A stretch of DNA of 5,614 bases from Bacteroidales bacterium (GCA_017554135.1 JAFZIX010000093.1:1-5614); one strand, 5' to 3'. Numbered from the stretch's first letter, positions 1-5,614 are shown. Notes: generated by a model not told the origin, from the letters alone. Made by a program: numbers and translations.

Positions 1-908
1 CGTCCTACGGCGTCTATCTCGTCGATGAAGACTATGCAGGGGGCCTTTTCCTTGGCCTGGGCGAAGAGGTCGCGTACGCGGCTTGCACCGACGCCTACGA
101 ACATCTCTACGAAGTCGGAACCGCTGATGGAGAAGAAAGGTACGTTCGCCTCCCCTGCCACAGCCTTGGCGAGCAAGGTCTTACCTGTTCCGGGAGGGCC
201 TACCAGGAGGGCGCCCTTGGGGATTTTACCGCCGAGAGCGGTATATTTCTTCGGATTCTTCAGGAAATCGACTATTTCCATGACCTCCTCCTTCGCCCCG
301 TAGAGACCCGCAACATCCTTGAATGTAACATTGACGGTATTCTTGTCTGCAAGTTTGCCTGTGGAACGGCCTACGTTGAAGATGCCGCCGCCGGGGCCGC
401 CCTGGCCTTTTCCGCCCACTGCACCCATCCCACGGAACATCCACACCCACATCAGAATCAGCAGCACGGGCCAGATCAGCCATTCCAGCATATTGCGCCA
501 TACCTTTGAGTCGTTTTCAATGATTAGTTTGACGGGAGTGGCCTCGGGGTTTGAAATCGTCAATTCCGAATTCAGATTCTCCAATTCCGCTTCGGCGTAG
601 AACTTGTCGGATGCATACCAGTAGAAGTGAGGGGATTTTGCCGGGACCTGCGCCATGGGGAACATGTCGGCATATTTACCTAAAGACTCAGGTTTAATCG
701 TAACGCTGCCTTTGTAGTCGTTACGGACAAAGTGGATCTCTTTCACGTCTCCGCTTAAAACCATCTGCTTGACGACCTCCCATTCAGTTTTCTGGGGAGC
801 GGGTGATGAGTTTCTGTACAACAGATATCCTATGCCCAGGATTACAATAAAGTATATCCATGAGAAATTGATGCGGATGACGGTCTTCTTATTCTGTTTT
901 TTAGCCAT
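1..908 (-). CDS. ftsH: ATP-dependent zinc metalloprotease FtsH, N-terminal part (cut by window edge)
   Basis: FtsH is a membrane-anchored hexameric AAA+ protease that extracts and degrades damaged or short-lived membrane and cytosolic proteins. The 302 visible codons start at ATG 908 (MAKKQNKK). They show a first membrane segment at about residues 13-31, a periplasmic region of about 110 residues, a second membrane segment at about 141-158, and a Gly-rich linker (162-175). The AAA+ domain follows, with Walker A GPPGTGKT at 237-244, the pore-loop MFVGVG at 269-274 and Walker B IVFIDEID at 292-299. The window ends just after Walker B, so the second region of homology and the HEXXH zinc protease domain lie outside and cannot be checked. 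The start is well supported: a short basic N-terminus leads straight into the membrane segment, and a -7 box lies about 34 bases upstream. It is divergent from birA. The rsfS gene that often precedes ftsH in Bacteroidota is not here. Confidence 0.97.
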   Translation of the reverse strand, partial: MAKKQNKKTVIRINFSWIYFIVILGIGYLLYRNSSPAPQKTEWEVVKQMVLSGDVKEIHFVRNDYKGSVTIKPESLGKYADMFPMAQVPAKSPHFYWYASDKFYAEAELENLNSELTISNPEATPVKLIIENDSKVWRNMLEWLIWPVLLILMWVWMFRGMGAVGGKGQGGPGGGIFNVGRSTGKLADKNTVNVTFKDVAGLYGAKEEVMEIVDFLKNPKKYTALGGKIPKGALLVGPPGTGKTLLAKAVAGEANVPFFSISGSDFVEMFVGVGASRVRDLFAQAKEKAPCIVFIDEIDAVG

Positions 909-931
909 TTGCGATATTAATTGTAACTTTG
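900..931 (+). promoter_or_regulatory. Candidate birA promoter (-33 and -7 boxes)
   Basis: TAACTTTG at 924-931 exactly matches the Bacteroidota -7 consensus TAnnTTTG. TTTA at 900-903, 20 bases upstream, matches three of four bases of the -33 TTTG element and lies inside the first codons of ftsH. The predicted transcript start is near 935. This decides the birA start: the in-frame TTG at 929 lies inside the -7 box and would not be transcribed, which leaves ATG 950 or ATG 959. Confidence 0.55.
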
Positions 932-941
932 CGTTATCTTA

Positions 942-949
942 CAAATATA
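942..949 (-). promoter_or_regulatory. Candidate ftsH promoter, -7 box
   Basis: Read on the minus strand this is TATATTTG, an exact match to the Bacteroidota -7 consensus TAnnTTTG. It would place the transcript start near 938 and give ftsH a leader of about 30 bases. No convincing TTTG -33 element is present at about 20 bases spacing (around 970-973 the minus strand reads GTAT), so the call rests on the -7 box and its position. It faces the birA -7 box with only 10 bases between them. Confidence 0.5.
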
Positions 950-1591
950 ATGACAAAAATGAAACAATCATACGGTTGCGGAGCAATAGAGTGGCTTGAC
1001 TGCACAGATTCAACGAATTTGGATGTACGGCGCAGGCTCCATACTCTTGACAATTTGTCAGTTATAGCTGCAAGATTCCAGACTGCCGGTCGTGGACAGG
1101 GAGATCATATCTGGGTATCTCCCGAGGCGGAAAACCTCACTTTCAGTTTACTCATGCGTTTCGGCGAAGGCGGTCTTTCTCCCCTGCCGGCCATGGAAGC
1201 GGTGCGTATCACCCATACCGCCACCCTGGCGCTTCATTCTTTCCTTGCAGAGGAGGGGGTGGAAGCACGCATAAAGTGGCCAAATGATATCTGGGTCGGG
1301 GATCGCAAGATTTGCGGAATGCTGATAGAGAACATCCTGGACGGGGCAAATGTTGCCTGCAGTATCGTAGGCATTGGCCTGAACCTGAATCAGAAAGAGT
1401 TCGATCCTTCACTTCCCAATCCCGTTTCCCTATACCAGTTGACCGGATGCACTTATCCTCTGGAGACCACGCTGATTCGTCTCTACAAAGAAATTTGCCG
1501 CCGGGCGGCCCAATTGGACACATCCGACGGCAGATACGAGTTGGAAAGGAATTTCAATAAGTACGTTTTTCACCTCGAAGCCGGGCAATAG
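950..1591 (+). CDS. birA: Biotin--[acetyl-CoA-carboxylase] ligase, lacking the C-terminal domain
   Basis: This cytosolic enzyme makes biotinyl-5'-AMP from biotin and ATP and transfers biotin to the carrier lysine of biotin-dependent carboxylases. The 213-residue product shows TDSTN at 19-23, the biotin/AMP loop QTAGRGQGDHIW at 44-55, KWPND at 109-113 with the catalytic Lys109, GMLIE at 123-127 and GIGLNLN at 141-147. There is no N-terminal helix-turn-helix, so it is a monofunctional (group I) ligase and not a repressor like E. coli BirA. In the loop, Gln50 sits where E. coli has Arg118. Related ligases continue for roughly 40 residues as a small SH3-like C-terminal domain; this one stops at KYVFHLEAGQ, inside the convergent rpe gene, which it overlaps by 38 bases. 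ATG 950 is chosen from the promoter position; ATG 959 (210 residues) is equally possible. Family assignment is firm; full activity is uncertain. Confidence 0.93.
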   Translation: MTKMKQSYGCGAIEWLDCTDSTNLDVRRRLHTLDNLSVIAARFQTAGRGQGDHIWVSPEAENLTFSLLMRFGEGGLSPLPAMEAVRITHTATLALHSFLAEEGVEARIKWPNDIWVGDRKICGMLIENILDGANVACSIVGIGLNLNQKEFDPSLPNPVSLYQLTGCTYPLETTLIRLYKEICRRAAQLDTSDGRYELERNFNKYVFHLEAGQ

Positions 1592-2216
1592 CCTCCGCCG
1601 GGTCATCAGCCTTGAAGACTGAACTGCCCGCCACGAAAATGCTCGCACCGGCATCTTTCAACAGTTGCACGTTATCGTCGCTCACTCCCCCGTCCACTTC
1701 GATGGGAGCATCATTACCACGTCGCTTCAACTCTGCTTTGAGGGTTTTGATGCGTTTCAGACTGTCCGGGATGAACTTCTGCCCGCCGAAACCCGCGAAT
1801 ACCGACATGATCAGGAAGAAATCCGCCTGGCCGATATAAGGGAAAAGATTCTCCACGGGGATGTCCGGGTTGATCACCAGTCCGGCCTTCATGCCGTTTG
1901 CACGGATATCTGCCAGGATGGCTGCGGTATCCTCTTTGGCGGCCTCCTGATGAAAACTCATCATCTTCACGCCGATTTCTGCGCAACGCTTCACCCAGCG
2001 CTCGGGGTGCACTACCATAAAATGCGCGTCCATGGGGATGCTGGCAATCTTTGACACGGCCTCCACCACGGGGAAACCGAAAGATATATTGGGAACGAAA
2101 GTGCCGTCCATGATATCCAGGTGGATAATGTCGGCGCTGGCGTTCAGCATTTCGATGTCTTTCCCGAGATTGGCGAAATCTGCGGAAAGGATGGAAGGGG
2201 CTATTTGAAATTGCAT
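1554..2216 (-). CDS. rpe: Ribulose-phosphate 3-epimerase
   Basis: This cytosolic (beta/alpha)8-barrel enzyme interconverts D-ribulose 5-phosphate and D-xylulose 5-phosphate in the non-oxidative pentose phosphate pathway. The 220-residue length is normal for the family. APSILSADF at 6-14 is the N-terminal substrate-binding strand. HLDIMDGTFVPN at 32-43 supplies His32 and Asp34, HFMV at 65-68 supplies His65, and EVDGGV at 173-178 supplies Asp174. These four are the expected metal ligands, with Asp34 and Asp174 as the acid/base pair. The phosphate-side loop reads MSVFAGFGGQ (137-146) where most family members have MSVNPGFGGQ or MTVNPGFGGQ, so the conserved proline is Ala here. The start MQFQIAPSIL fits the family and overlaps the end of pepD by 16 bases, which suggests translational coupling. 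The last six residues (GEKRTY region) run past the usual end into sequence shared antisense with birA. Confidence 0.96.
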   Translation of the reverse strand: MQFQIAPSILSADFANLGKDIEMLNASADIIHLDIMDGTFVPNISFGFPVVEAVSKIASIPMDAHFMVVHPERWVKRCAEIGVKMMSFHQEAAKEDTAAILADIRANGMKAGLVINPDIPVENLFPYIGQADFFLIMSVFAGFGGQKFIPDSLKRIKTLKAELKRRGNDAPIEVDGGVSDDNVQLLKDAGASIFVAGSSVFKADDPAEAIARLRGEKRTY

Positions 2217-3625
2217 ACGATATCGTCCAGTAATTTAACGAATTTGTCCATGGATGCCAGTTCCAGTTTCTCTCCCGGGGCGTGCACTCCCCTGAGGGTG
2301 GGCCCGAAGGAAATCATGTCCAGATCCGGGAATTTCTCCAGGAAGAGCCCGCACTCCAGACCTGCGTGAATGGCCAGCACCAGAGGTTCCTGATTGAAAA
2401 GTTTGCGGTAACTCCTGACGCTTTGTTGAAGTATATGGGATTTCAGGTTGGGATTCCAGCCGGGATACTTGCTGTAGCATTCCACTTCTGCGCCAGCGTT
2501 TTTGAATATCTCTGCAACCTTTTCAACAAGGGCATCAAGTTCCGCTACCACGCTGCTGCGCTGGCTGGTAGCCACTTTTATCTTTCCAGCCTCCGGCATT
2601 GATACGGCTGCAAGATTGGTGGAAGTCTGCACCAGGCCTTCGATATCCGGACTCATCTTCTCCACTCCGTGAGGGCAGGCGGCCAGTGCACCCAACAGGG
2701 CATTGGCAGTCCTTGAATCTACCGCCTTGCCTCTTTTACGGGTTTCCTGCACGCTGAAATTGAGACCGGGCTCCGTGCTGGCGTATTCTACCTTTATTTT
2801 GTTGGCATATGCTCCGAAACGGCCTGCGATTCCTATGCTGTCCGGAGTCGCTATCACTGCCTTGCATTCTCTTGCTATGGCGTTGGATTTTCCGCCGCCT
2901 GTCAGGCTGATCAACTGGAAGCCGGAAGGGAGTTCTCCTGCAAGAAAGTCCGCCATTATCTTGACGGTGTTTGCACGGTGCTTGTTGATGTCGTCTCCGC
3001 TATGGCCGCCAATGCCTCCGTCAATCTTGAGTTCCAGTTTCTTGCTCCCGAGATGCACCCTTTCTGGCTTGTATCTGAAATATGCATCAGTATGCTCCCC
3101 ACCTGCACAGCCTATGAACAACTGGCCTTCATCCTCGGAATCCAGATTAATCAGAGTTTTTCCAGTGAAGAAACCCTCCTGCAGGGCATTGGCACCATCC
3201 ATCCCGGTCTCCTCGGAAATGGTAAACAGGCTTTCGATCCGTCCGGCTGGAGTATCGCTCTCCATCAGTGCCAGGCAGGCTGCTATGCCTATGCCGTCGT
3301 CGGCTCCGAGGGTGGTGTTCTTCGCGATCATCCATCCGTCTTCTATCTCGTAGGGAATCGCTTCCTTGCCGAAATCGAAGTCAAAGCCTTCGTTTTTCTC
3401 GCAGACCATGTCCTGGTGGGCCTGAAGCACGATTGTGGGAACGCCCTCTTTGCCAGGGGCTGCAGGCTTGATAATCAGCACATTGCCGATTTCATCTTTC
3501 TTGAATTCGAGGGAATGATCCTCCGCCCATTTGCAAAGATAAGCCGTGATCGGGCCTTCCTTCCCCGATTCGCGGGGGATGCGCGTTATATCCTTGAAGA
3601 TATCAAGTACGGATTCCGAAGTCAT
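2201..3625 (-). CDS. pepD: Aminoacyl-histidine dipeptidase / cytosol non-specific dipeptidase (peptidase M20C)
   Basis: PepD-family enzymes are cytosolic di-zinc aminopeptidases that split Xaa-His and many other unblocked dipeptides, recovering amino acids from peptides. The 474-residue product matches the usual length (about 480). By comparison with E. coli PepD the metal and catalytic residues are all visible: His70 and Asp72 in LQAHQDMV, bridging Asp109 in LGADDGIG, catalytic base Glu138 and ligand Glu139 in SEETG, Asp162 in NLDSEDEG, and His448 in GVHAPGE. The dimerisation (lid) domain lies between, starting around residue 195 (KIDGGIGGHSG at 200-210). The start MTSESVLDIFKDI fits the family. 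It lies 21 bases after the dnaA stop and its own end overlaps rpe by 16 bases, so it is probably the middle gene of a three-gene transcript. No Shine-Dalgarno sequence precedes it, as usual in Bacteroidota. Confidence 0.95.
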   Translation of the reverse strand: MTSESVLDIFKDITRIPRESGKEGPITAYLCKWAEDHSLEFKKDEIGNVLIIKPAAPGKEGVPTIVLQAHQDMVCEKNEGFDFDFGKEAIPYEIEDGWMIAKNTTLGADDGIGIAACLALMESDTPAGRIESLFTISEETGMDGANALQEGFFTGKTLINLDSEDEGQLFIGCAGGEHTDAYFRYKPERVHLGSKKLELKIDGGIGGHSGDDINKHRANTVKIMADFLAGELPSGFQLISLTGGGKSNAIARECKAVIATPDSIGIAGRFGAYANKIKVEYASTEPGLNFSVQETRKRGKAVDSRTANALLGALAACPHGVEKMSPDIEGLVQTSTNLAAVSMPEAGKIKVATSQRSSVVAELDALVEKVAEIFKNAGAEVECYSKYPGWNPNLKSHILQQSVRSYRKLFNQEPLVLAIHAGLECGLFLEKFPDLDMISFGPTLRGVHAPGEKLELASMDKFVKLLDDIVCNFK

Positions 3626-3646
3626 ATTTAAAAGGTATATTAAATT

Positions 3647-5074
3647 CTAGCGGAAAGAAGGCGTGAGCATCTGTTCCAGATCGTTCACGTACTTCTTAAA
3701 GGTTTTATCTGTAGCCATCAGGTCTGTGACTGTTGCACAGGCATGCAGCACGGTGGCGTGATCTTTACCGCCGGTTTCCGCTCCGATGGTGGAGAGGGAG
3801 CAGTTGGGCATCAGATTCCTGCTGAGATACATCGAAATCTGGCGGGCCTGCACTATCTGGCGTTTGCGGGACATCGAAAGGAGGTTCTCCCTGGTGATGT
3901 TGAAATAGTCGCAGACTGTCTTCTGCACTTTGTCGATCGTGACATGGCCGCTGTCCGGGCCGACGATACGTTTGGTGACCCTGGAGGCGAGTTCCACGGA
4001 GTTCGCTTCCTTGGAAAGGGCGGAATATGCGGCCACGGAGATAAGAGCGCCTTCCAACTCACGGAAATTGGTCTGGATGTTGGATGCCAGATATTCCAGC
4101 ACATCTTCCCCTATATTCATACCCTCGCGGAACGCGCGCGCCTTGAGCATTGCAAGACGAGTGTCGTAGTCCGGATGGGTAAGTTCTACGGAAAGGCCCC
4201 ATTTGAACCTTGAAAGCAGGCGGTCTTCGAAACTCTGAAGTTCTGCGGGAGAACGGTCCGATGTGAGAATCAACTGCTTCGAGTTCTGGTGCAGATGATT
4301 GAAGATGTTGAAGAAGGCGTTCTGGTTGCCCTGGCCTACAAGATCCTGGATGTCGTCTATGATGAGGACATCTATCTTCATATAATAGGCAAGGAAGTCC
4401 GTCAGTTTGTTGCGGACGAACACCGCATCCATATACTGTGTCTTGAACTCGTTGCCGGTGACGTAGAGCACGACCAGGTCGGGATACTTCTCTTTGATTG
4501 CGAGACCTATTGCATTGGCGACATGCGTTTTGCCGAGCCCGGGACCTCCGAAGATGAACAGAGGGTTGAAAGGAGTCTTGCCCGGATTGCGGGCAATGTC
4601 CGAACCGGCGGAGATGGCAAGACGGTTGCAATCCCCCGAAACGAGGTTCTGAAAGTTATATACGGGCAGGAGCCGGGGATCTATCTGGATCTTCTGCAGA
4701 CCCGGGTACACGAAAGGACCCGGATTACCTGCCGGCTGGTAACTGCTGATGTTGACGGACCTGTTGATAGGCGGATTTCCGGGGCCTTCGGGAAGGCGCA
4801 TGGCCTGCTGGTTGGCCACCGGGCGGATGAGGTAATTGAGCCTGGCGTCCGCGCCTATCACCCTCTTCAAAGTTTTCTTGATGACATCAAGGTAAGATTC
4901 TTCAAGGTATTCGCGGAAAAAGTCAGAAGGAACCTCTACGGTGAGTGTGGAATCAATAAGGGAAACCGGCCTGATTTTTTTAAACCAGGTGTCAAAGTGC
5001 TGTGGTTCAACTATCTGCGAAATTATCTGCAGACAGTTGTTCCAACGGTCTATATGATTCCCTATATTTTCCAT
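3647..5074 (-). CDS. dnaA: Chromosomal replication initiator protein DnaA
   Basis: DnaA binds origin boxes as an ATP-bound oligomer, opens the duplex and loads the replicative helicase. The 475-residue product has all four domains. Domain I is at about 8-85 (WNNCLQII, FDTWF). A Pro/Asn/Gln-rich linker domain II spans about 86-130. The AAA+ domain III has Walker A GGPGLGKT at 176-183, Walker B LIIDDIQ at 237-243, FEDRLLSRFKWG at 282-293 with Arg289 at the arginine-finger position (E. coli Arg285), and sensor II FRELEGAL at 337-344. Domain IV has the basic helix SRKRQIVQARQI at 402-413 and the signature GGKDHATVLHAC at 435-446. Nothing is missing. The start MENIGNHIDRWNN fits the family, and the upstream region is AT-rich. 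It heads a minus-strand run with pepD and rpe; dnaN is not adjacent, which is common in this phylum. Confidence 0.98.
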   Translation of the reverse strand: MENIGNHIDRWNNCLQIISQIVEPQHFDTWFKKIRPVSLIDSTLTVEVPSDFFREYLEESYLDVIKKTLKRVIGADARLNYLIRPVANQQAMRLPEGPGNPPINRSVNISSYQPAGNPGPFVYPGLQKIQIDPRLLPVYNFQNLVSGDCNRLAISAGSDIARNPGKTPFNPLFIFGGPGLGKTHVANAIGLAIKEKYPDLVVLYVTGNEFKTQYMDAVFVRNKLTDFLAYYMKIDVLIIDDIQDLVGQGNQNAFFNIFNHLHQNSKQLILTSDRSPAELQSFEDRLLSRFKWGLSVELTHPDYDTRLAMLKARAFREGMNIGEDVLEYLASNIQTNFRELEGALISVAAYSALSKEANSVELASRVTKRIVGPDSGHVTIDKVQKTVCDYFNITRENLLSMSRKRQIVQARQISMYLSRNLMPNCSLSTIGAETGGKDHATVLHACATVTDLMATDKTFKKYVNDLEQMLTPSFR

Positions 5075-5095
5075 AGAAATTTATGTGCAAAAATG

Positions 5096-5127
5096 GTTAA
5101 AAAAAAAGCAAAAAATATTTTTTTAAC
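5096..5127. repeat. AT-only inverted repeat upstream of dnaA
   Basis: GTTAAAAAAA at 5096-5105 is matched by TTTTTTTAAC at 5118-5127, a 10-base inverted repeat around a 12-base loop. Nested inside is the self-complementary AAAAAATATTTTTT at 5110-5123. Phased A- and T-tracts of this kind bend and destabilise DNA, so a role in the dnaA promoter is plausible but not shown. With one G:C pair in the stem it would be a poor RNA terminator. Confidence 0.45.
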
Positions 5128-5194
5128 TATTGCATATTAATTTTTTATGTCTTATATAAGGGAATCGATAGTTATGTTTTTGAACTGATGTATC

Positions 5195-5211
5195 TGGCTG
5201 ATTATCAGCCA
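5195..5211. promoter_or_regulatory. 17-base perfect palindrome, possible operator or RNA hairpin
   Basis: TGGCTGATTATCAGCCA is a perfect odd-length palindrome centred on 5203. As RNA it forms a 7-bp stem with a TTA loop; as DNA it could be a dimer-binding site about 120 bases upstream of the dnaA start. It is not followed by a T-tract on either strand, so it is not a terminator. Function unknown. Confidence 0.4.
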
Positions 5212-5233
5212 ATTAACAATATGGAAACATAAA

Positions 5234-5273
5234 CTGAAGGCCCTGTGGAGGGGGTGCCTTCAGATGCTTTTTT
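5234..5273. terminator. Intrinsic terminator, probably bidirectional
   Basis: CTGAAGGC (5234-5241) pairs perfectly with GCCTTCAG (5256-5263), an 8-bp GC-rich stem around a 14-base loop. On the plus strand it is followed by six Ts (5268-5273). On the minus strand it begins 13 bases after the stop of the SPOR gene and is followed by the weaker TTTATGTTT. It likely ends the SPOR-gene transcript before dnaA. The better U-tract points the other way, at a plus-strand transcript with no known gene. Confidence 0.75.
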
Positions 5274-5275
5274 CT

Positions 5276-5614
5276 TTATTTAAAACGAGTTACGCCTTCG
5301 GCTGTCAATTTGACCATGAACGAGCCGGGATAATTTGCTTTAATGGCCACGTTTGCCTTCCGCGCTTCTTCTTCGGATTCAAAGATTCCTATAATATATT
5401 TGTTGAGTGAACCGATGTTGATGATAGTCGGTTCATAACCCATGAACATGGGGTCTGTGGAGGGGATTATCCGGCTGCTTGCAAATATCTGCGTTCCATA
5501 CCTCACTGCTGCGACTGTCTCGTTCTGGACGGTCGGTTGAACGGTCTGCTGGGGAGTCGGTGCAGGAACGGCCGCGGGAGCAGGAGCGGAGGTTTCGTCT
5601 TTATGAAGATCGAG
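5276..5614 (-). CDS. SPOR-domain protein, C-terminal part; probably an N-acetylmuramoyl-L-alanine amidase
   Basis: The frame is open from the right edge to TAA at 5278-5276, giving 112 residues of a protein whose start lies outside. Residues 8-33 are a low-complexity Ala/Pro/Gln/Thr linker. Residues 38-112 (from RYGTQIFASSR to GVTRFK) read as a SPOR domain, which binds denuded glycan strands in septal peptidoglycan, so the protein should act in the periplasm. The pattern of QIFASSR, then a Tyr/Ile-rich strand (NKYIIGIF), then a charged helix (ESEEEARKANVAIKANYP) and a final GSFMVKL strand resembles the C-terminal tail of Bacteroidales amidase_3 enzymes. The catalytic domain is not visible, so another SPOR protein is possible. 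A GTG at 5506 is in frame but is not the start, since the linker upstream is in the same frame and looks native. A terminator follows 13 bases after the stop. Confidence 0.75.
   Translation of the reverse strand, partial: LDLHKDETSAPAPAAVPAPTPQQTVQPTVQNETVAAVRYGTQIFASSRIIPSTDPMFMGYEPTIINIGSLNKYIIGIFESEEEARKANVAIKANYPGSFMVKLTAEGVTRFK

Larger units (their letters stand above)
5189..5274 (+). ncRNA. Possible small plus-strand RNA (speculative)
   Basis: The plus strand here carries a 7-bp hairpin (5195-5211), then a strong hairpin with a six-T tail (5234-5273), and no protein-coding gene. A near-match to the -7 box lies just upstream (TGTTTTTG at 5175-5182, seven of eight to TAnnTTTG), but no -33 element was found. 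Together this could be an RNA of about 85 bases. The simpler reading is a bidirectional terminator for the minus-strand SPOR gene. No known RNA family was recognised. Confidence 0.22.
5075..5275. other. Intergenic region between the SPOR gene and dnaA
   Basis: This 201-base stretch has no credible coding sequence. From the dnaA side it holds an AT-rich tract with an inverted repeat (5096-5127), a further AT-rich run to about 5160, a 17-base palindrome (5195-5211) and a hairpin terminator (5234-5273). It should carry the dnaA promoter, but no exact TAnnTTTG box is present on the minus strand. The nearest matches are CATTTTTG (5088-5095, seven of eight) and TATTTTTT (5110-5117, seven of eight). 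No DnaA box of the TTATNCACA type was found by eye. Confidence 0.6.

Noticed and set aside
929..949. birA start at TTG 929
   Set aside because: The TTG lies inside the TAACTTTG -7 box, upstream of the predicted transcript start, and the added residues match nothing typical of the family.
769..999. A 76-codon plus-strand frame spanning the ftsH start and the ftsH-birA gap
   Set aside because: It is antisense to the ftsH N-terminus and overlaps the birA start. The hydrophobic stretch is a mirror of the FtsH membrane segment region.
2703..3631. Two open frames of more than 210 codons on the plus strand opposite pepD
   Set aside because: Both are antisense to an intact M20C dipeptidase with all catalytic residues. 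Their translations are low in recognisable motifs and overlap each other in different frames.
4289..5140. A 283-codon open frame on the plus strand, opposite dnaA
   Set aside because: It lies antisense to an unmistakable dnaA, its translation resembles no family, and it has no promoter box. It is a by-product of dnaA codon usage.
5221..5232. Three-codon frame ATGGAAACATAA before the terminator, as a possible leader peptide
   Set aside because: It is too short to mean anything, there is no downstream gene on that strand to attenuate, and no ribosome binding site is visible.
5075..5275. Replication origin beside dnaA
   Set aside because: An AT-rich tract is present, but no TTATNCACA-type DnaA boxes were found on either strand by eye.
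5243..5465. Direct repeat CTGTGGAGGGG at 5243-5253 and 5455-5465
   Set aside because: An 11-base match is expected a few times by chance in a window of this size. One copy is in the terminator loop and the other in coding sequence.
5276..5506. SPOR protein as a complete 76-residue gene starting at GTG 5506
   Set aside because: The same frame stays open to the window edge with a typical Pro/Ala/Gln linker, so the GTG is an internal valine codon of a longer protein.

Overview
The window looks like chromosomal core-genome DNA from a member of the Bacteroidota, most likely Bacteroidales. The reasons are the protein flavour (FtsH, DnaA, M20C dipeptidase and an amidase-type SPOR tail all read as Bacteroidales versions), two exact matches to the Bacteroidota -7 promoter box TAnnTTTG, and the lack of Shine-Dalgarno sequences before the starts. 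Base composition is balanced and coding density is high. No tRNA, rRNA, insertion sequence, CRISPR array or phage gene was seen.

Layout: positions 1-908 hold the N-terminal part of ftsH (minus strand, running off the left edge). Face to face with it, 950-1591 holds birA on the plus strand, a biotin ligase that ends without the usual C-terminal domain. birA runs 38 bases into the convergent 3' end of rpe (1554-2216, minus). rpe is the last gene of a tight minus-strand run dnaA (3647-5074) - pepD (2201-3625) - rpe, with a 21-base gap and then a 16-base overlap, so these three are probably one transcript. Upstream of dnaA is a 201-base intergenic region (5075-5275). It contains an AT-only inverted repeat next to dnaA, a 17-base perfect palindrome, and a strong hairpin with a U-tract. 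The right edge (5276-5614, minus) is the C-terminal end of a SPOR-domain protein, probably a cell-wall amidase.

Functionally this is housekeeping: membrane protein quality control (FtsH), biotin attachment for fatty-acid synthesis (BirA), pentose phosphate metabolism (Rpe), dipeptide breakdown (PepD), replication initiation (DnaA) and peptidoglycan remodelling (SPOR protein). I found no convincing new multi-gene system. The points worth a second look are the shortened BirA with its convergent overlap, the two promoter boxes facing each other between ftsH and birA, the absence of rsfS before ftsH, and a possible small plus-strand RNA upstream of dnaA.
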